Part shown: in pieces, positions 11,207-23,682 of the stretch
Layout: every line of letters starts with the position of its first letter
Numbering within the stretch: position 1 is the first letter of the stretch
Assembly: GCA_015499985.1 (NCBI GenBank)
Contig: JAAAUF010000027.1
Location: 35,216 to 99,215, forward strand
Direction: 5' to 3'
Origin: Haplosporangium gracile
Lineage: Eukaryota > Mortierellomycota > Mortierellomycetes > Mortierellales > Mortierellaceae
DNA: 64,000 nt
Position numbers and translations under genes: made by a program
Notes under the pieces: generated by a model
Database searches by the model: none
What the model saw: the letters and a program-made list of their open reading frames with translations, nothing else
Told to the model about the DNA's origin: nothing

Positions 11207-12613
11207 TGTCTTGCGAAGAGATCGTGCTTGTTGATGCTGTTTTTGGTGGCGAGGGGAGAAAGGATCGAAGAGAAGGAGTCTCACCAATGAAGCGTGGGAA
11301 TGTCAGCCGAGTGTGGTTACTCAATGTTTGTAGCGACCTGTCTTCTTTTAGCTGGATTCTGCACTGAGTGATGGACAAGAGGAGATGAAAGAAGTGAGAG
11401 GTAGGCGGGAACTGTGTACAGGATGCGTTGGCGTAGAAAGAGGGTGATGTGGGGAAGCAGAGAGTATGGGGGCGTGTTCTGGTGCGACAACAGAGTGAAA
11501 GAGTGAGAGAAAGGGCTATGCCAACATGGCCTCGCAAGTTGGTGGCCACTCCTGCACGCGGGGGAAAAGTACAAGTGTGTGTGTGTGTAAAGAAAGCTTG
11601 TTGATTGGAGGTTGAAAAAAGAGGATGAGGTGGTGGATGAAGGCAAGAGGGACAGAAGGATGATCGCAAGGAGGTTGATGATGCCGGGGAGCCGTATGGA
11701 GACCAAAGCGACAGAAGGGGAACGGGAGGGGTGACAAGAGGTGGATGAGAAGTGTGAAAAGAGAACACAGGGCACAGATGGACTTGCAACCTTGCACAAG
11801 AGTCTCTGTTAGGGGCCAGTAAAATGATCACATGACCGATGGGTATGGTATCAACTGATGAAAAATAAAAATGAAAATGAACAAAAAGTATTCTTGAGGA
11901 CGGCCGTCTACTCAGCTTGGCGCCTTTTGTCAATGACCTTATCGGTCTCACTTCATCATTGAGCAGCGAAACTGTAGCAAACAACCTCCGAGAGTTCACT
12001 CACCAAGGACTACATGATAAATCATTCATCGACCAGCCTTTACAAACCGTCACCATATACACTGGGGTTGAGATGAAAGAAGGATTCTTTCACATTTTTG
12101 AAAAGCGAACAGAATTATTAGATGATTCCAGACCCTATTCAAGGATGGTCTTTACCAGTTTCAGATCCCTTAGCACTAATTAGCATCAATCAAACAACGA
12201 AACGTGGCGCTTGCCGTCACGCCTCAATGATGCCAAGAGTTCTCTTCTTGCGCTCTCTCAATGAACACAATACAGCGAATAAAAATGAGGCTGTGTGTCA
12301 TTTCCTTCTCTTCTTGGTGGTGGCCGGTGCGACTCCAAATCTCCAAAACGGGATTGGATGACTATTTTTTCTACTTTCGACTTTCTGCTTTTCCTTCTTT
12401 CTGCTTTTCCTTCTTTCTGCTTTTCTTTCTTTCTGCTTTTCCTTCTTTCGACTTCCATGCTCCTTGAAAAAAGTATTTGAAAATCCCGACTCTTTCATCT
12501 TTCCTTACTTTACCAATTCTCTCAACAAGCACTTCCCTTGCAGGCTCATTAAGGACATATTAAAAACAACTCAACCCAACAACAGCCACCACCCGACCAA
12601 ACCAACAAAAAAA
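11207..12613. promoter_or_regulatory. Divergent promoter region between the SMCR8-like gene and the 12614 gene
   Basis: About 1.4 kb between two gene starts pointing away from each other, so it should hold both promoters. The SMCR8 side is purine-rich on the plus strand (pyrimidine-rich in the transcript sense) with a short (GT)n tract near 11575. A 16-bp pyrimidine minisatellite sits at 12377-12450. No coding frame here is convincing. Confidence 0.5.
12377..12450. repeat. 16-bp pyrimidine minisatellite, about 4 copies
   Basis: The unit TTTCTGCTTTTCCTTC is repeated about four times head to tail with one or two substitutions. It lies about 165 bp upstream of the 12614 start codon, probably in promoter or 5' UTR. 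Confidence 0.85.
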
Positions 12614-13627
12614 ATGTTCAACTGGATAAAATCTCCAACGTTGCCAGACACAATCGAGACCCAAGCCTTTCGTTCCATCTCGGGCGGCCCCATTCTCCGA
12701 ATAAACACCCTTAACGACCGTACTCACCGGATGAAGCTCGTCCCCTGGGAAGATATCCTCGAAATCTTTCCTAACGCTATCTACCTCCGTGATGCGAATG
12801 GCATCGTCATGCCTGCCCGTGATTACCGTTCAAAGAGGTATACCTCCTTTCCCTTCCTTTTTACCTTTTGATCGCTATCGAGTTACGTCGCTTATACTCA
12901 GAGTGAGAGTTATGCTGACTCGTTTACTTTTTGCAATGATAATAGGATATCGCCAAAATCAATCAAACTGCAACCAGACGTCGTCCTCGAAGTCGTATCA
13001 ACCCACGATGAACCACCAACCTCCGATCGCCCCGAGAACATTACCATAACCGACGACGATCACATCCAACAGTCCACGCCCAGTACAGGTATCACAGGAG
13101 GAAGGACATCCACCTCTTCTATGCCACGAGGATCCACAGACCTCGAATCACGATCCATCTCTTCAGCAAGGAGCAGCATAAGGGCGTCCTCCGAAAGCGC
13201 ACACGCCGACGCTCATACCCCAAAGCACTCTTCAGAATCCACACGGAAACAATCTCAGGAAGCAACACCTAGAGCACCAACAACAGTAGCAGCAGCAACA
13301 ACGGCAGGTAATAATGACGACGATGAGGACGACTGGTCACCGTTCCAGGCAAACTCTACAGCAACCTTCTCAGCCCCACAAACTCTCACCATTCCAGGAC
13401 CCTCTTCTACAACATCCCAGACCACTCGACCACATGCGCACGCGCAAGCACCTTTATCAACAACAACAAATGCAATAAGAGAAGGAGGATCGAGCCAACA
13501 GGGAATAATGGCTTCAAACGACATTCTTCGGCAAGAAATAGTCCATCGGTTAGAACTCCTCTCTGCAGAACAGGAAGAACGTCTCAACCTCATCCTTACC
13601 GCATGCCGCAACCGTCCCCATCGTTAA
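12614..13627 (+). CDS. Lineage-specific protein with W-x-D-I-x(3)-F-P entry domain and disordered tail (two exons)
   Basis: Exons 12614-12837 and 12946-13627 are joined by a 108-bp GT-AG intron, giving 301 aa. Residues 1-100 form a compact domain: 'VPWEDILEIFPNAIYL' followed after the splice by 'RISPKSIKLQPDVVLEVV'. The same pattern occurs in the genes at 42684-47507 and 59797-61498 (VFWGDLRMCFPG / VFWDDILRAFPG). The middle (about 105-255) is Ser/Thr/Pro-rich and disordered. The C-terminus is a short predicted amphipathic helix (LLSAEQEERLNLILTACRN). The function is unknown; such entry domains head many large proteins in this fungal group. The start is the ATG of MFNW, preceded by an A-rich leader. 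Confidence 0.75.
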
Positions 13628-13805
13628 GGAAAAGCGCTATTTTTTCCCATTGGCACTAATAAACGCAACAAAAAAACAGCAAGACATTCATTGAATTACG
13701 ATAAAAAAAATGCAAAAGTGTGTGATTTAATATGAAAAAATGCTTCCATCTCCGCCTCTCCAAACTCTAAATGATGACATCTTCCTCCACCGAGAAAGAA
13801 ACCTT

Positions 13806-16800
13806 TTACAGATGAATAATCTCGACGGCATAGTCCTGGATACCCTCGCCACCAACCCACTTACGTCTCCTCCTCTTGTCGTTGGGTCCACCATGTGATG
13901 CTGATGGTTCAGCAGCGTTAGCAGCAGCAGCGGGTGTATCCTTTTTGCGGGCCATCGACTCGTGATGCTTGCGATCAAATAGTCCCAATGCTCCCCGAAG
14001 GCTCTGCTCCAACAAGTTTGATGCCTCGGCCTCGCGTTGGATCGCCTCCTGGATCGTCTTCAAGACTGGGTGCAGATGGGGTGACAGTATGAGCGAGGGA
14101 AAGTGAACATCTAAAATCAACGTCGTCATATCAACCAACTAATACATAACAACGAAGTAGAATAACAAGGTTAACAACATATCTGCTTGAATACCAATAC
14201 AATCACAACGCTGTACACATAAAGCAAGACGTACCAGGGCGTAGCCGGGAAGGCCGCCAGGGAGCTGCTTCTTGTCGGGGCGCTGGTTCTGATGACCGAG
14301 TCCTCCACGTTGGTCCCAGATAGTGATCCATTCCTTCAAAATCTCCAGAACAATGGCCAGCTCTTCCACTGTAAACCGCTTGATCGCCTGCTGCATAAAA
14401 ACATCGTTCCTGGGCGCAACCATGATGATGTTCAAGAACGAAGCAATGTTCGGTACTGAGGTCGACGTCTTTGTCGTTGTTGCTGCTGCTGAGGATTGTT
14501 GCTTGTTAAGTCCGATCACCTGCTTCATCATCACAACCATGTCCATCTCGGGGATATCATACAGCTTCTGCAAAGCCAACTCGAGTAATGGCCACTGCTC
14601 ACGCTCCATCAGTCCAAGGGCAATACCGCCCTCTCCAGCGCCAGGGTTCGAGTTGCCGACCAGCTGGTTCTTGATCAAGTACTCCACCACCTTGGCGGGC
14701 CAGAAGCTCATATCGGGCTGACCGTTGGCCAATGTAGCAAAGCAGCGTCCAACAACCGTCGTCAGGAAATGGTGCGACAACTCTGGTAGAGGAGCTTGCT
14801 TGCGTCCGATGCGCAAAAGACGGCGATCTCCCTTGTACTTCTTCACTGTTGCAGCCTCGATCTTGCGCCATGTCTCAATAGCCTTCTGGTTGGCCTCCCG
14901 CTTGGTGCGCTCCTCGTACTCATCCACTTCATACTCGTCCTCCTCCTCGACATCAGCCTCGTCATGCTTCTCCTCGTCTGAGCTCAGAACAATCACTTCC
15001 TCTTCATCTTCATCCTCGTCCGAAGACGACTCTGATGACGATCCGCCAGCACCTTCCTCCTCTCTGTGTGCCTTTTTGTCGTCCTTAGTCTCCTTGGCCT
15101 CCTTGGCTGCCTTGGCTGCTGCCTTGGCGGCCTTCTTCGCCTTCTTACTTAAGGGAGCCTCGGCGGTAGACTGGGCCACTGGCTCGGTATCGACATCCAT
15201 ATCCTGAGAAGCCTTGACATTGTTAGCCTTCCACTCCTGCTCGGCCTGAACAGCCGCCTTGACCTTCTCGTTGTCCACATTGTGACGTGCCAAGCGGTCC
15301 GAAAAAGCATCAGCGGTCTGGTGCTCGACGTGGTTAAAAAAAACTTTCTCAAAATCCTGAACAGTCGAAGTCTTAGACTCAGAGGCCAAAGAAGCCAAAG
15401 CTGTCCTCTCGCCAGACTGTGCAGCATCTAACTGCCTGTCCAGATCGGCTCCTGCATTCAACAAATCCTTGCCCTTGACGATCGTAACCAGACCGGAGGG
15501 GGTTAGAAGCGAGGTTGTCGTTGAAGTGTAGGCGTCCTGAGCAAGAATCGATCCTTGTTGCCCCAAGAAAGGCGCAGTGTCCCTCATCTTGCCCATAGCT
15601 CCCAAAAGCGACATGGGCTCGGCATAGAAGGGGCACAGGTAGATTTCAGATTTGATGGTGGTGTTGATAAGAGTCGAGATCGTCATGACTAACGTTGAGT
15701 CGGGAAGAAGGGCGAGCTGGCAGGTGGTATTCTGAGCGGTAAAGTTTCCAGGCACGACATGCTTTGCCTGAAGTGTTCCGTACTGGATATCCCAAATTGT
15801 CAATGTGTGGTCTGCCTTGCCTATCGTTTGATAAAAATCAATCGAATCGTAGGTTAGAATATACACGATCGCGCAGTCACTGCCAATGTCGTTACTTTCA
15901 AATTGAAGCACAACATACCGTTGATCTGATGAATTCCGGCAATTGCAAGGTAGTTGTCACCTAAGGCGACGGCATCAACGCGGTCAACCTTGGAGTCCAT
16001 AACGGTAGCGACCTTTGCGCCCTTCTTTCCTGCCTTGGCAGCTGGTGCTGGTGCAGACGAAGCGGCGTATCCAGGAAGAGGCAAAGTCAATGTCTCACGT
16101 GCAGAGAGAACGTGGTTGCCGGGTGTCACCTCGAAATTATAGACCTTCAAATATCCGTCAGCAGCTATCAAACATAAGGCGGAATAAAAGTGGTTAGTAT
16201 ATGCTGGATTTGCTGTTCCATACATTCTCCCTGTCAAGCAATCGCCTTTTCGTTTGGTCCGCAATCGGTAAAAAACGGTGCTTACTCAAGAAAGAGAACT
16301 GTCCAACCTTGACATCAAAGGCAAATCCAGAGGCTCCAGGTGCAGTCTCAAGCTCCACAGATCCAAATGTCGAGAATCCCCGGTGCTCCTCGTTGACATA
16401 GGAGAGTGTGACGGTGAGCTTGTCGTTGGCAGACTCGACAACGGTCATAATAACAAGGGTTTGGCGGGCAAGGGCATTAGAAGAGATCCATGAGCCAGTT
16501 GTGTTGAAAGAAGACGCCCACACCATGTTTCCGGTGGTGTCTTGAGCAAGAGTAGCGTCCTTTTTATCCTTCTTGCTGGCCTTGGTTGCAGTAGTGGTGG
16601 TGGTTAGTGCTGCCAAGAGCTCCTTGGTGTTGATGACTCTCTTCAAATCTCCTGTAACAAGCGATATGCTTGCATCCGCATTGGCCAAAATGATGTGGTT
16701 GGGAAGCAATGCCGAAACAAACAGCTGGTGAATCTTGTGGTCGAACTATATCGTATACAAAGGACATTGACATGTTAGCACAGTAGCATATTGTGATAAG

Positions 16801-17439
16801 ATCTGCTAGAACCGTGATTTTTCAGGGGTCATGTGTTACCTTGTGAACGGCCTTGCGCGCCGATGATGGCTTGACAGCATCAACTGCCATGTCAGAGTCT
16901 GCTGCAGCGGCCACAGAACTGAGTGTCGATGATTCCTCCTTCCACATCCAGACAGTCTTGCCCTCATCCTTGGCGGTAACGTCAGTGCCCTTGGCAACCA
17001 CAGCGTAGACGTGGCGCAAAGTCGATTTGTGAATTGTCTGAGCTGATCCTGCAAAAGAGTATCCTGGTGGTGTTGAGTATGAAAGGATGCACTTCTGATC
17101 CGCGGTCTATTATCGAAAACAAAGATTGACAAAGTTCACAGTCAGTATAAAGTCAAGGTCTCCTATTACCTTTTCAACTGAAGCCGTTGCTTCGCAGCTT
17201 TAAATTGAACTTGTCCACACAATCGTCCGGGAGAGCAAGAGGACTTGTTGACTTACATTGTAGAGTTGGACACCTTCGCCTTGAACAGCAACGACAAGCA
17301 AACCAGAGTCTTCCTCATAGTTAGCGGGTGTGGTATCTCTCTCCTCAGGCGAACAGCTCACGGCCTGCTGTTGCTGGTGGTGGTGAGTAGTTGACGAGAA
17401 GCTCGCCAGGAGGAAGGGATCATTGACCAAGACAGGCAT
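13806..17439 (-). CDS. NOL11: NOL11-like nucleolar protein (six exons)
   Basis: Exons (minus): 17439-17257, 17106-16840, 16745-16286, 16164-15919, 15820-14235, 14138-13806; all GT-AG and in frame, giving 1024 aa. The N-terminal 420 residues read as a degenerate beta-propeller ('GVQLYNVSQ', 'LTIWDIQYGTLQ', 'AEPMSLLGAMGKMRD'), matching NOL11 where 'SVWNIKFQTLQ' and 'SSLAGALGKLK' occupy the same place. An acidic/Lys-rich linker (AAKAAAKAAKEAKE and D/E runs) follows. The helical C-terminal part contains 'WPLLELALQKLYDIPEMD', like the NOL11 'QLLQLCLQQFPDIPE'. NOL11 belongs to the t-UTP part of the small-subunit processome and couples Pol I transcription to early pre-rRNA processing in the nucleolus. 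It is longer than the animal protein because of the linker. Its 3' end converges with the 12614 gene. Confidence 0.85.
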
Positions 17440-17940
17440 GGTATGAAGGTGAGTATAGTGAATGAGTTATGTGTCGGGTCGAAAGGCGGGTCGAAAGGTA
17501 GGTCCACTGAACAGAGGGGCAACAGGGGACGTGAAGGAGAGCGGAAGAAGAGAGAGGGAGGAGCAAAAGGATTGAGAAGCAGGAGAAGGAAGGGGTTTAC
17601 AGAGTTGCAATGGGTCCTCTGCCTTGTGAGAAAAGCACTGCTGAATGAGAGAGGTGCGAAAAAAAAGAAAAAAGAAAAATAGAATGCAGTGTGGCTTAGC
17701 ACTGTTTATCCTTTCTACAGTCCTACTTGACTTCAAAATTGGTGGCGCATTTCTACAGCGGTGGACAAAACATAGAGCAGACACAAAAGAGTCGAGGTCC
17801 ACGATACAAAGAGATGTTGTTCAAAAATGCAAAATGAGGTTATTATTCATTGACGGTTGGTTGTATCTATCAAATGTTCCTGCATGGCTTCCGCAACATA
17901 GCAAGAGAGGGGTGGTTGTTGAGAGCTGTTGGTGCCCCAT
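17440..17940. promoter_or_regulatory. NOL11 promoter / RPA49 3' flank
   Basis: 500 bp between the RPA49 stop and the NOL11 start. A long purine tract (plus strand, about 17500-17690), pyrimidine-rich in the NOL11 sense, precedes the NOL11 ATG. No coding signal was seen. Confidence 0.5.
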
Positions 17941-20022
17941 TTACTTGGCCTTAGGACCACTATTGACGTTAAAAAGAAACAGACGCCGGTTTCAGCAATC
18001 GCATACACATAACATATGCATTGGTAATACTCAATGAAAAGAAAAGAATACTAACCGCTTGGGCAAGGGGAATGTGAGGGGAACGGTTAAGATAGCGCGC
18101 TTCATGGTCTTGGCATCCTCGTTCGAAACACCCGCCTGTGCCTTCTCGGTGGCAGTCAACTCGTTGACCTTACAGCCCAACGACTTGTAGAGCTCGTTCA
18201 CTCTGGTCTGCTTCATCGACAAGTCCTTGGTGAGAGCACCGGCATCCATGTTGAAGTTCTCCAGAGTCAATGCAATAGCGAGAATCCAGCAAAGCAACTT
18301 ATCTTTTGACTTCGGTGTGAATGTGTGTCTATTTGATATAGCGCGAACAAAGGCAAAGTATAGGACTAAGCAAACGTCCTTGATTCAAAAGAAACACTTC
18401 TATGTGGTCGACTCATCAATAACAAACACTAGCATATCGCGATACATACCTCTTCTTATCGACGCCCTCGGGGGACTCTGTGAATCTCTCGTACAAGTTC
18501 TCCATGATCACGCTGGGAACATCGCCCATGATCTTGTTCACAAACTCGTTATCGTCCAATCTCTTGTCGGGAATAGTCCTGAAGGCCATCAAAAAGCTGA
18601 TGTACATCAACAAGCGGATTCTGTGGCGATCCTTCTTGCTGATAGATAATGCGGCAGTGAGGGCTCCGTTGACATAAGAAGAGTTCTGGAAAGGCAAAGC
18701 TGCCAAAGGCTGGTTGGCCTTCTCGAGCAACGCCTTGAAAGGAATGACCTGGTATTCCGCGGGTGTGATGAGAGTGTCGATCTTGTAGATATCCTCGACC
18801 TTTGTTGCAGCAAGATCGAAAGGAGGGATAGGTCTGTCCTCGTCGGCTTTGACCTTGATACTCTCTACGTATCATTGTAATTGAAAGAAACAAAAGTGAG
18901 CTGGTCATTCTTCTCTGAACCAGATAAGTAAAGTATACAACCATGCAATGTCGTTTCCGTACCTTTGGAAGGAAGAGCGCTTGTCTTTGCGGCAATAGAG
19001 TCGTGAAGAATCCCAGCAATGTTGTCCAAGGTGCTGACGTTGACGGCATTGCGCTCCACAGACTTGATCTGCTGTTTGATCTTCTTGGTACCGAAAGTGT
19101 CTCCCAAAGTGTTCTTGGCTTGAATGAACTAAAATGCGGAAGCAACACGATTTTCGTGGCATTCATGTCAGTCTCCAGATCTCTTGTGGTAGCAAACATT
19201 CACATGCCTGGGTATCGACATTCATGTGGACATTCTTCCCCTGATAGTCGCGTACCTGCTCTCTGTTTGAAACGGGGACCTTGACGCTCTTCAATGTTTT
19301 GATAGTACGGTTGACAGAAACGACAGGGGCATCCCTGAAAATAATCTTGTCAGTGTCCTTATCGCGGATCGCAAGAACGTATCTGTTGTAGTGTTTAAAG
19401 TCCAATTGAAAAATGTGTGGTCAGAGAACCATATCGTGACCTTTGTTAAAAGCATCTCTCCAACCAATGCGACAAGTATCCCTCCAACCAATGCGACGAG
19501 TATCTCTCCAATTGATGTGAAGAGTAACTCTCCGACCCGAGTTCTCCTGAATATAATGTATCGCGAATACACACATGGTTCCCAAATGTCCTGATGTGTC
19601 CCTCACCTGCAGTATCCAGCGCGAGCCGTCTCGCCAAAGTTCTGTCCGACAAACTCGACTTTTCCTGTATCAGCCTCTACGATTCTCCTCTTCTTCTTGC
19701 TCTTGGACTCTTCCGAATCAGGCTTGTAGACGTTGAAGGGGACATTCTTTGGTGGCGCAATCCCAGGGAACGCGGCTATAGGGTGAAGTGTAAATGGGAC
19801 ATGATATGCGAGTCAGTGGGGGTTGTGTGCAAATTATTGATGTTGGTATGTGTTTGTATTGTTCTGTTGCCATAAGTGCTTGTGTTGTCCATGAGTGTCG
19901 AGTGAGTTGAGAAGAAATAATTTCGTACCGAGGAAGGGTCCCTCGATGCCGGCATCGAGGTCAGCCTTGGCGTATTCCAGTGCGACCTTGGGGCCTTCGG
20001 TGTTCTTTCTCTTTGATGACAT
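17941..20022 (-). CDS. RPA49: RNA polymerase I subunit RPA49 (A49/POLR1E), seven exons
   Basis: Exons (minus): 20022-19929, 19775-19607, 19382-19256, 19128-18963, 18864-18450, 18328-18056, 17959-17941; GT-AG throughout and fully in frame, giving 420 aa, close to the size of yeast and animal A49. Diagnostic stretches: the N-terminal dimerisation half 'FLAAFPGIAPPKNVPF', 'VEFVGQNFGE', 'RYVLAIRDKDTDKIIFRDAP'; the family hallmark 'ALG-x(2)-FGTKK' as 'TLGDTFGTKKIKQQI'; and the C-terminal tandem winged-helix part 'IRLLMYISFLMAF', 'FTPKSKDKLLCWILAIAL'. A49 with A34.5 forms the TFIIF/TFIIE-like module of Pol I and supports initiation and elongation on rDNA. The last exon is only 19 bp (GPKAK stop); without it the frame reads on to 18031. 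It lies head to tail with NOL11. Confidence 0.93.
19449..19535. repeat. 24-bp minisatellite inside RPA49 intron 2
   Basis: The unit (T/C)CTCCAACCAATGCGACAAG and variants repeat about 3.5 times with a 24-bp period. It lies wholly within the intron between exons 19607-19775 and 19256-19382. Confidence 0.8.
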
Positions 20023-21584
20023 GGTGCGTGAGAGTTGCTTTGTAGGTTGTTGCTGGAATGCAAAGAGACACTAAAGGCATTTCTCACTTGTTGTTTGCTT
20101 TTTTTTTTTGGCAACTTGCTTCGAAGACTAAAATGTGACTGTTGAGTGATGCTTTTGAAAACAAACCTGATTTTAGTCACATGATATCAGTTTAAAATTA
20201 AGTAAAAAGATTTGCCGGACGTTCTTAAACTCTAACGAAATCAAGAAATTGAAACGCAGGAGAGAGAGCTGACAATAGCCAAGCAAAGGACAAACAAGCA
20301 CCATCATTGTAAACACGAACCACTGATGAAGCCCATTTACCCCCTTCGTTACAGATATATTAACAATTTAACTGACCACAAATAAGATCCAAAATCTTTC
20401 TTCGTCTGCAAAAACATTAGATGCGAGTCAGAGTGAGCTACTTTTTGCATCCTCCTTCTTTGCTTGGGAGTGAGCTACAAAATCGCAGTTGTTCATGGTA
20501 ATACATCATTGATGGTGATGATGAAAAGTGTTCATTTGGTTGACACTATCAAACTCAGAGAATAATGGTAATTACCCGCCATATGAAGAAAAAGAATTTT
20601 ATTTTGACTTTTGCGCATTCTTGAAGTAGAACTCTTGCTAACAACTATGTGAGGATTGTCTACAGAGCCCATTTTCTTTTTTTTCCGTAATATGTTTTAT
20701 CTAAAAGTAAAGAACCCTTGCCTTGAACAACATCTTATCCGAGAAAGAGAGGACTATAGTAAACCCCTCACTTCCGTCCTCTCATATTGTCGATTAGTGC
20801 TCTTACCACAGACCGACGAATATTCCGGGGGCAAAATGGTCACCCCTGTCCAGACTAGACTGCAAAAGTCCCAAGAAAAGTCAATCCCTACGAATGTGGA
20901 ACAGACATTCAGTCGACGAATTGGTTATAAAGTCGTTCTTTGTCATCCAAGGGTTTAAGAAAGGGCGTCGACAGAGGCTGGAGCGTGGAAAACCCATCTT
21001 CAGTCCTTGAATGGGTAAAAGGAGAGACGAGAGGGGACTTTGTTTGCTACAAAAGCCCCTTGGGCCAATGATAGTGGGCCTCCGCCCCGTCCACATTTCA
21101 TTTCGTAAAATTAGAAGGACAAATCAGGATCAAGTCACATCTTTTTCTGTTTAGAAACAGTTAACCAGGCTTGGCATAAGACGAAAAGAGAAGGGCGGAA
21201 TAACTTGACGGCAAAAGGAAAAAAAGGAATGGAGGGAGGCAGGGGGAGATAAACTGCATCGCCACAACGGAGATTTTGCGGGAAAATGGTCTGGGCTTAG
21301 CAAACTTTGGTCAGATATACAGAGGGAACAAACAAGATATGGCGCAGTGCAGCTAGTACAGCACCGCCAAAGGAGAATATAAATAACATGAATAATCTCC
21401 ACCCTCATTTTCCCCCCACCTCGCAGCCCTCCTTCCCCCGTTACATTCGACAATCGACACCACTGCTGCGGCTCACTCCGCTACGCTTCCTATCGTCTCT
21501 TCATCGTGCTCCTTTCTTCACCCACAACACTTCCTTCTCACACACACACACCTGAGTACGACCCATTGACAATAACTATTGATC
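20023..21584. other. Intergenic region with divergent promoters
   Basis: About 1.56 kb between the divergent RPA49 and aspartic-protease starts. A TATA-like 'atataaata' at about 21378 lies about 200 bp before the protease ATG, followed by a C/T-rich leader and a short (CA)n run just before 21550. GC-richer sequence at 20820-21100 looks unlike its surroundings and may be an old insertion, but I recognise no family in it. Confidence 0.45.
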
Positions 21585-23050
21585 ATGAAGATCACCGCAA
21601 CACTCCTCACCCTCGCGCTCGCAACCCTGTCTGTCTGCCAAGCCTCCCCCAAGTTCAATGGCAAGATTGTCTCCCTTGTCCGCAACCCATCACACAAGAA
21701 GGACTTTAAGGCACACATCAAGAGGTTAAAGCGCAGGTAAGCCCCCTCCCTTTCACGATGTTAATTCTTTTACAAAAAAGCAGCAAAGATGACAGTTTGC
21801 CCTGATCTAATGGCCGTTTTTCATTTTCTTTTTCTTTTTGTGATTGATAGATACCCCCATATCAAGGCGGGAGGAAACTCAGCCGTTAGTACCGTAGGAG
21901 TCGGTGCTACGCCAGTGACAAACGTGGGCACTGACGTTGAGGTAAGAAAGACAGAAGAACCCTTGAAACGTGTCACTAATATTTCCTCGCCATCCCCCAT
22001 CTTCCCCTGCTTCTTCGTATCGATGGTTTCAGTATTAATGTCATTTTACTAACACTTCTTTCTTTTCTCTCTCCTCACTCCTTTTCTAATATCACATAGT
22101 ACTATGGACCTGTGCAAATTGGAAACCCCCCTCAGACATTCAACCTCAACTTTGACACAGGGTCAGCTGACATCTGGATCCCTGCCCTTTCCTGTAAAAC
22201 CCAATCCTGCACGGTCCATACCCGCTATAACGCCTCTGCCTCAACGACCTACCGTAAAGACGGTCGTCTCTGGAAAATCTCCTATGGCGATGGGTCCGGA
22301 GCCAATGGAATCCTCGCCTCGGATATGGTCAACGTCGGAGGTATCCAGGTTCGTCAGACCATCGGACTTACTACTAACGAGACTGAAGCCTTTGCGACCT
22401 CCCCCGAGGACGGTCTCTTTGGTCTGGGTTTTAACACTATCCAGTCCGTCCGTGGTGTCAAGACCTTTATGGACAATGCTATTGCTGCCAAAGCCGTTGC
22501 CCTCCCTATCGTCTCAGCTTACCTCCCCTCGGTCCGTCGCAATGAAGGCAAGGATGGGCACTACCTTTTTGGTGCCATTGACAATACCAAGTTCAATGGA
22601 AACCTGACCTACGTCCCTGTGACCCAGCAGGGGTACTGGCAGTTTACCATTGAGGATGTCTCCTTCAACGGCAAATCGCTCAACCATACCACCCAGGGCG
22701 TCATCGACACCGGTTCTACTTTGGTTATGGTCAGCGACGCCGTTGCAACCTCAATTCACAAGCACATTAATGGCTCGTCGTTCTCTGAAGATGCCCAGGG
22801 CTGGGTGGTGCCCTGTGCTCTTGCCAACTCCACTGGAATGGTTGGTTTCACGATGGCTGGCAAGTCCTTTGAGGTGCCTCTGGCAGACCTGGCCTGGCAG
22901 GCGGTCACTGAGGGCAGCGAGACTTGTTACTCGGGTGTTCAGGGTGGTGCTGATGGATTTTGGATTCTGGGTGATGTATTTATTAAGAACAACTACTGTG
23001 TCTTTGACCATTCTCCCCAGCCATCCATTGGAATCGCCCCCCTCAAGTAA
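21585..23050 (+). CDS. Secreted pepsin-like aspartic protease (three exons)
   Basis: Exons 21585-21736, 21851-21941 and 22100-23050 give 397 aa, in frame with GT-AG introns. Residues 1-21 are a signal peptide (MKITATLLTLALATLSVCQA), followed by a basic propeptide ending near 'HIKRLKRR' and then the mature enzyme. The two catalytic aspartates are in DTGS (Asp100) and DTGS (Asp284), with flap residues in 'YGDGSGANG'. This is a family A1 peptidase (rhizopuspepsin type), secreted, and active at acid pH. One likely disulfide pair is the two Cys of 'CKTQSC'; another is Cys in 'VVPCAL' with Cys in 'ETCYSG'. The C-terminus 'SIGIAPLK' is the usual end. A crippled copy lies 630 bp downstream. Confidence 0.93.
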
Positions 23051-23682
23051 CTTCCCCTATCTCACTCTCTAATCGATAACTAAGACGATTTATGACACTC
23101 ATAATCAAAGGACAAGATATATGTATTGTTATAGATTTTTAAATATAATCAATTGTAAATATACCCTCTCCTTGGTTCTTTCTATTTGTTTTCTCTATGT
23201 CTCTGGCGTTGACAGGATGCGTGTCAAGGTAAATGAGCGTATGGTTTTTACTGTGATGTGTTCTAAAATTGAGAAATTGGTGGCGTTTATTTTTGCGAGT
23301 GATCTTTGATTTGAATCAAAAGAAATGGAGGGGCTTGAGAAGCCTTCATCAGAAAAAAGCAAACAAAAAGTAAAGAGTCAGATTCCGATAGACACGTAAA
23401 GATAAGCACAAGGACGCCCGAGCTATGGATGGTGGAGTGCACGTTTTTTGTTATAGAAATAATACGTGGTTCAGTGTTGAAAAAGAACTAGGATTTCTTT
23501 TCTATAGAGCCGCCTTTTTTTTTTGACAAAAGAATTTTTTCGCGTCGTATTCAGTTCAACGTCTTTTTTTTTTTTTTTTTTTTAAATATTATTACCCCAC
23601 ACTTTTCTTTATTCTTTCCCTTCTCTCTCTCCAACGCATCAACACGCCCCTATCGCCAGTATCACCATCTCTTATCATCGCC
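23051..23682. other. Intergenic, 3' flank of the protease plus long T-runs
   Basis: Contains the probable 3' UTR of the protease, a T-run at about 23516-23524 and a run of about 18 T at 23565-23583 just before the truncated protease copy. No coding frame is supported. Confidence 0.5.

Noticed and set aside
11181..11999. Minus-strand ORF of 272 codons upstream of the SMCR8-like gene
   Set aside because: Ser/Pro/Leu/Phe-rich low-complexity translation of pyrimidine-rich promoter DNA; no homology seen and it overlaps the start of the real gene.
14725..15207. Plus-strand Ser-rich ORF of 160 codons
   Set aside because: Antisense shadow of the acidic linker of NOL11.
20656..21096. Possible gene or insertion in the RPA49-protease spacer
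   Set aside because: Base composition differs from the surroundings, but neither strand gives a recognisable product or clear element borders.
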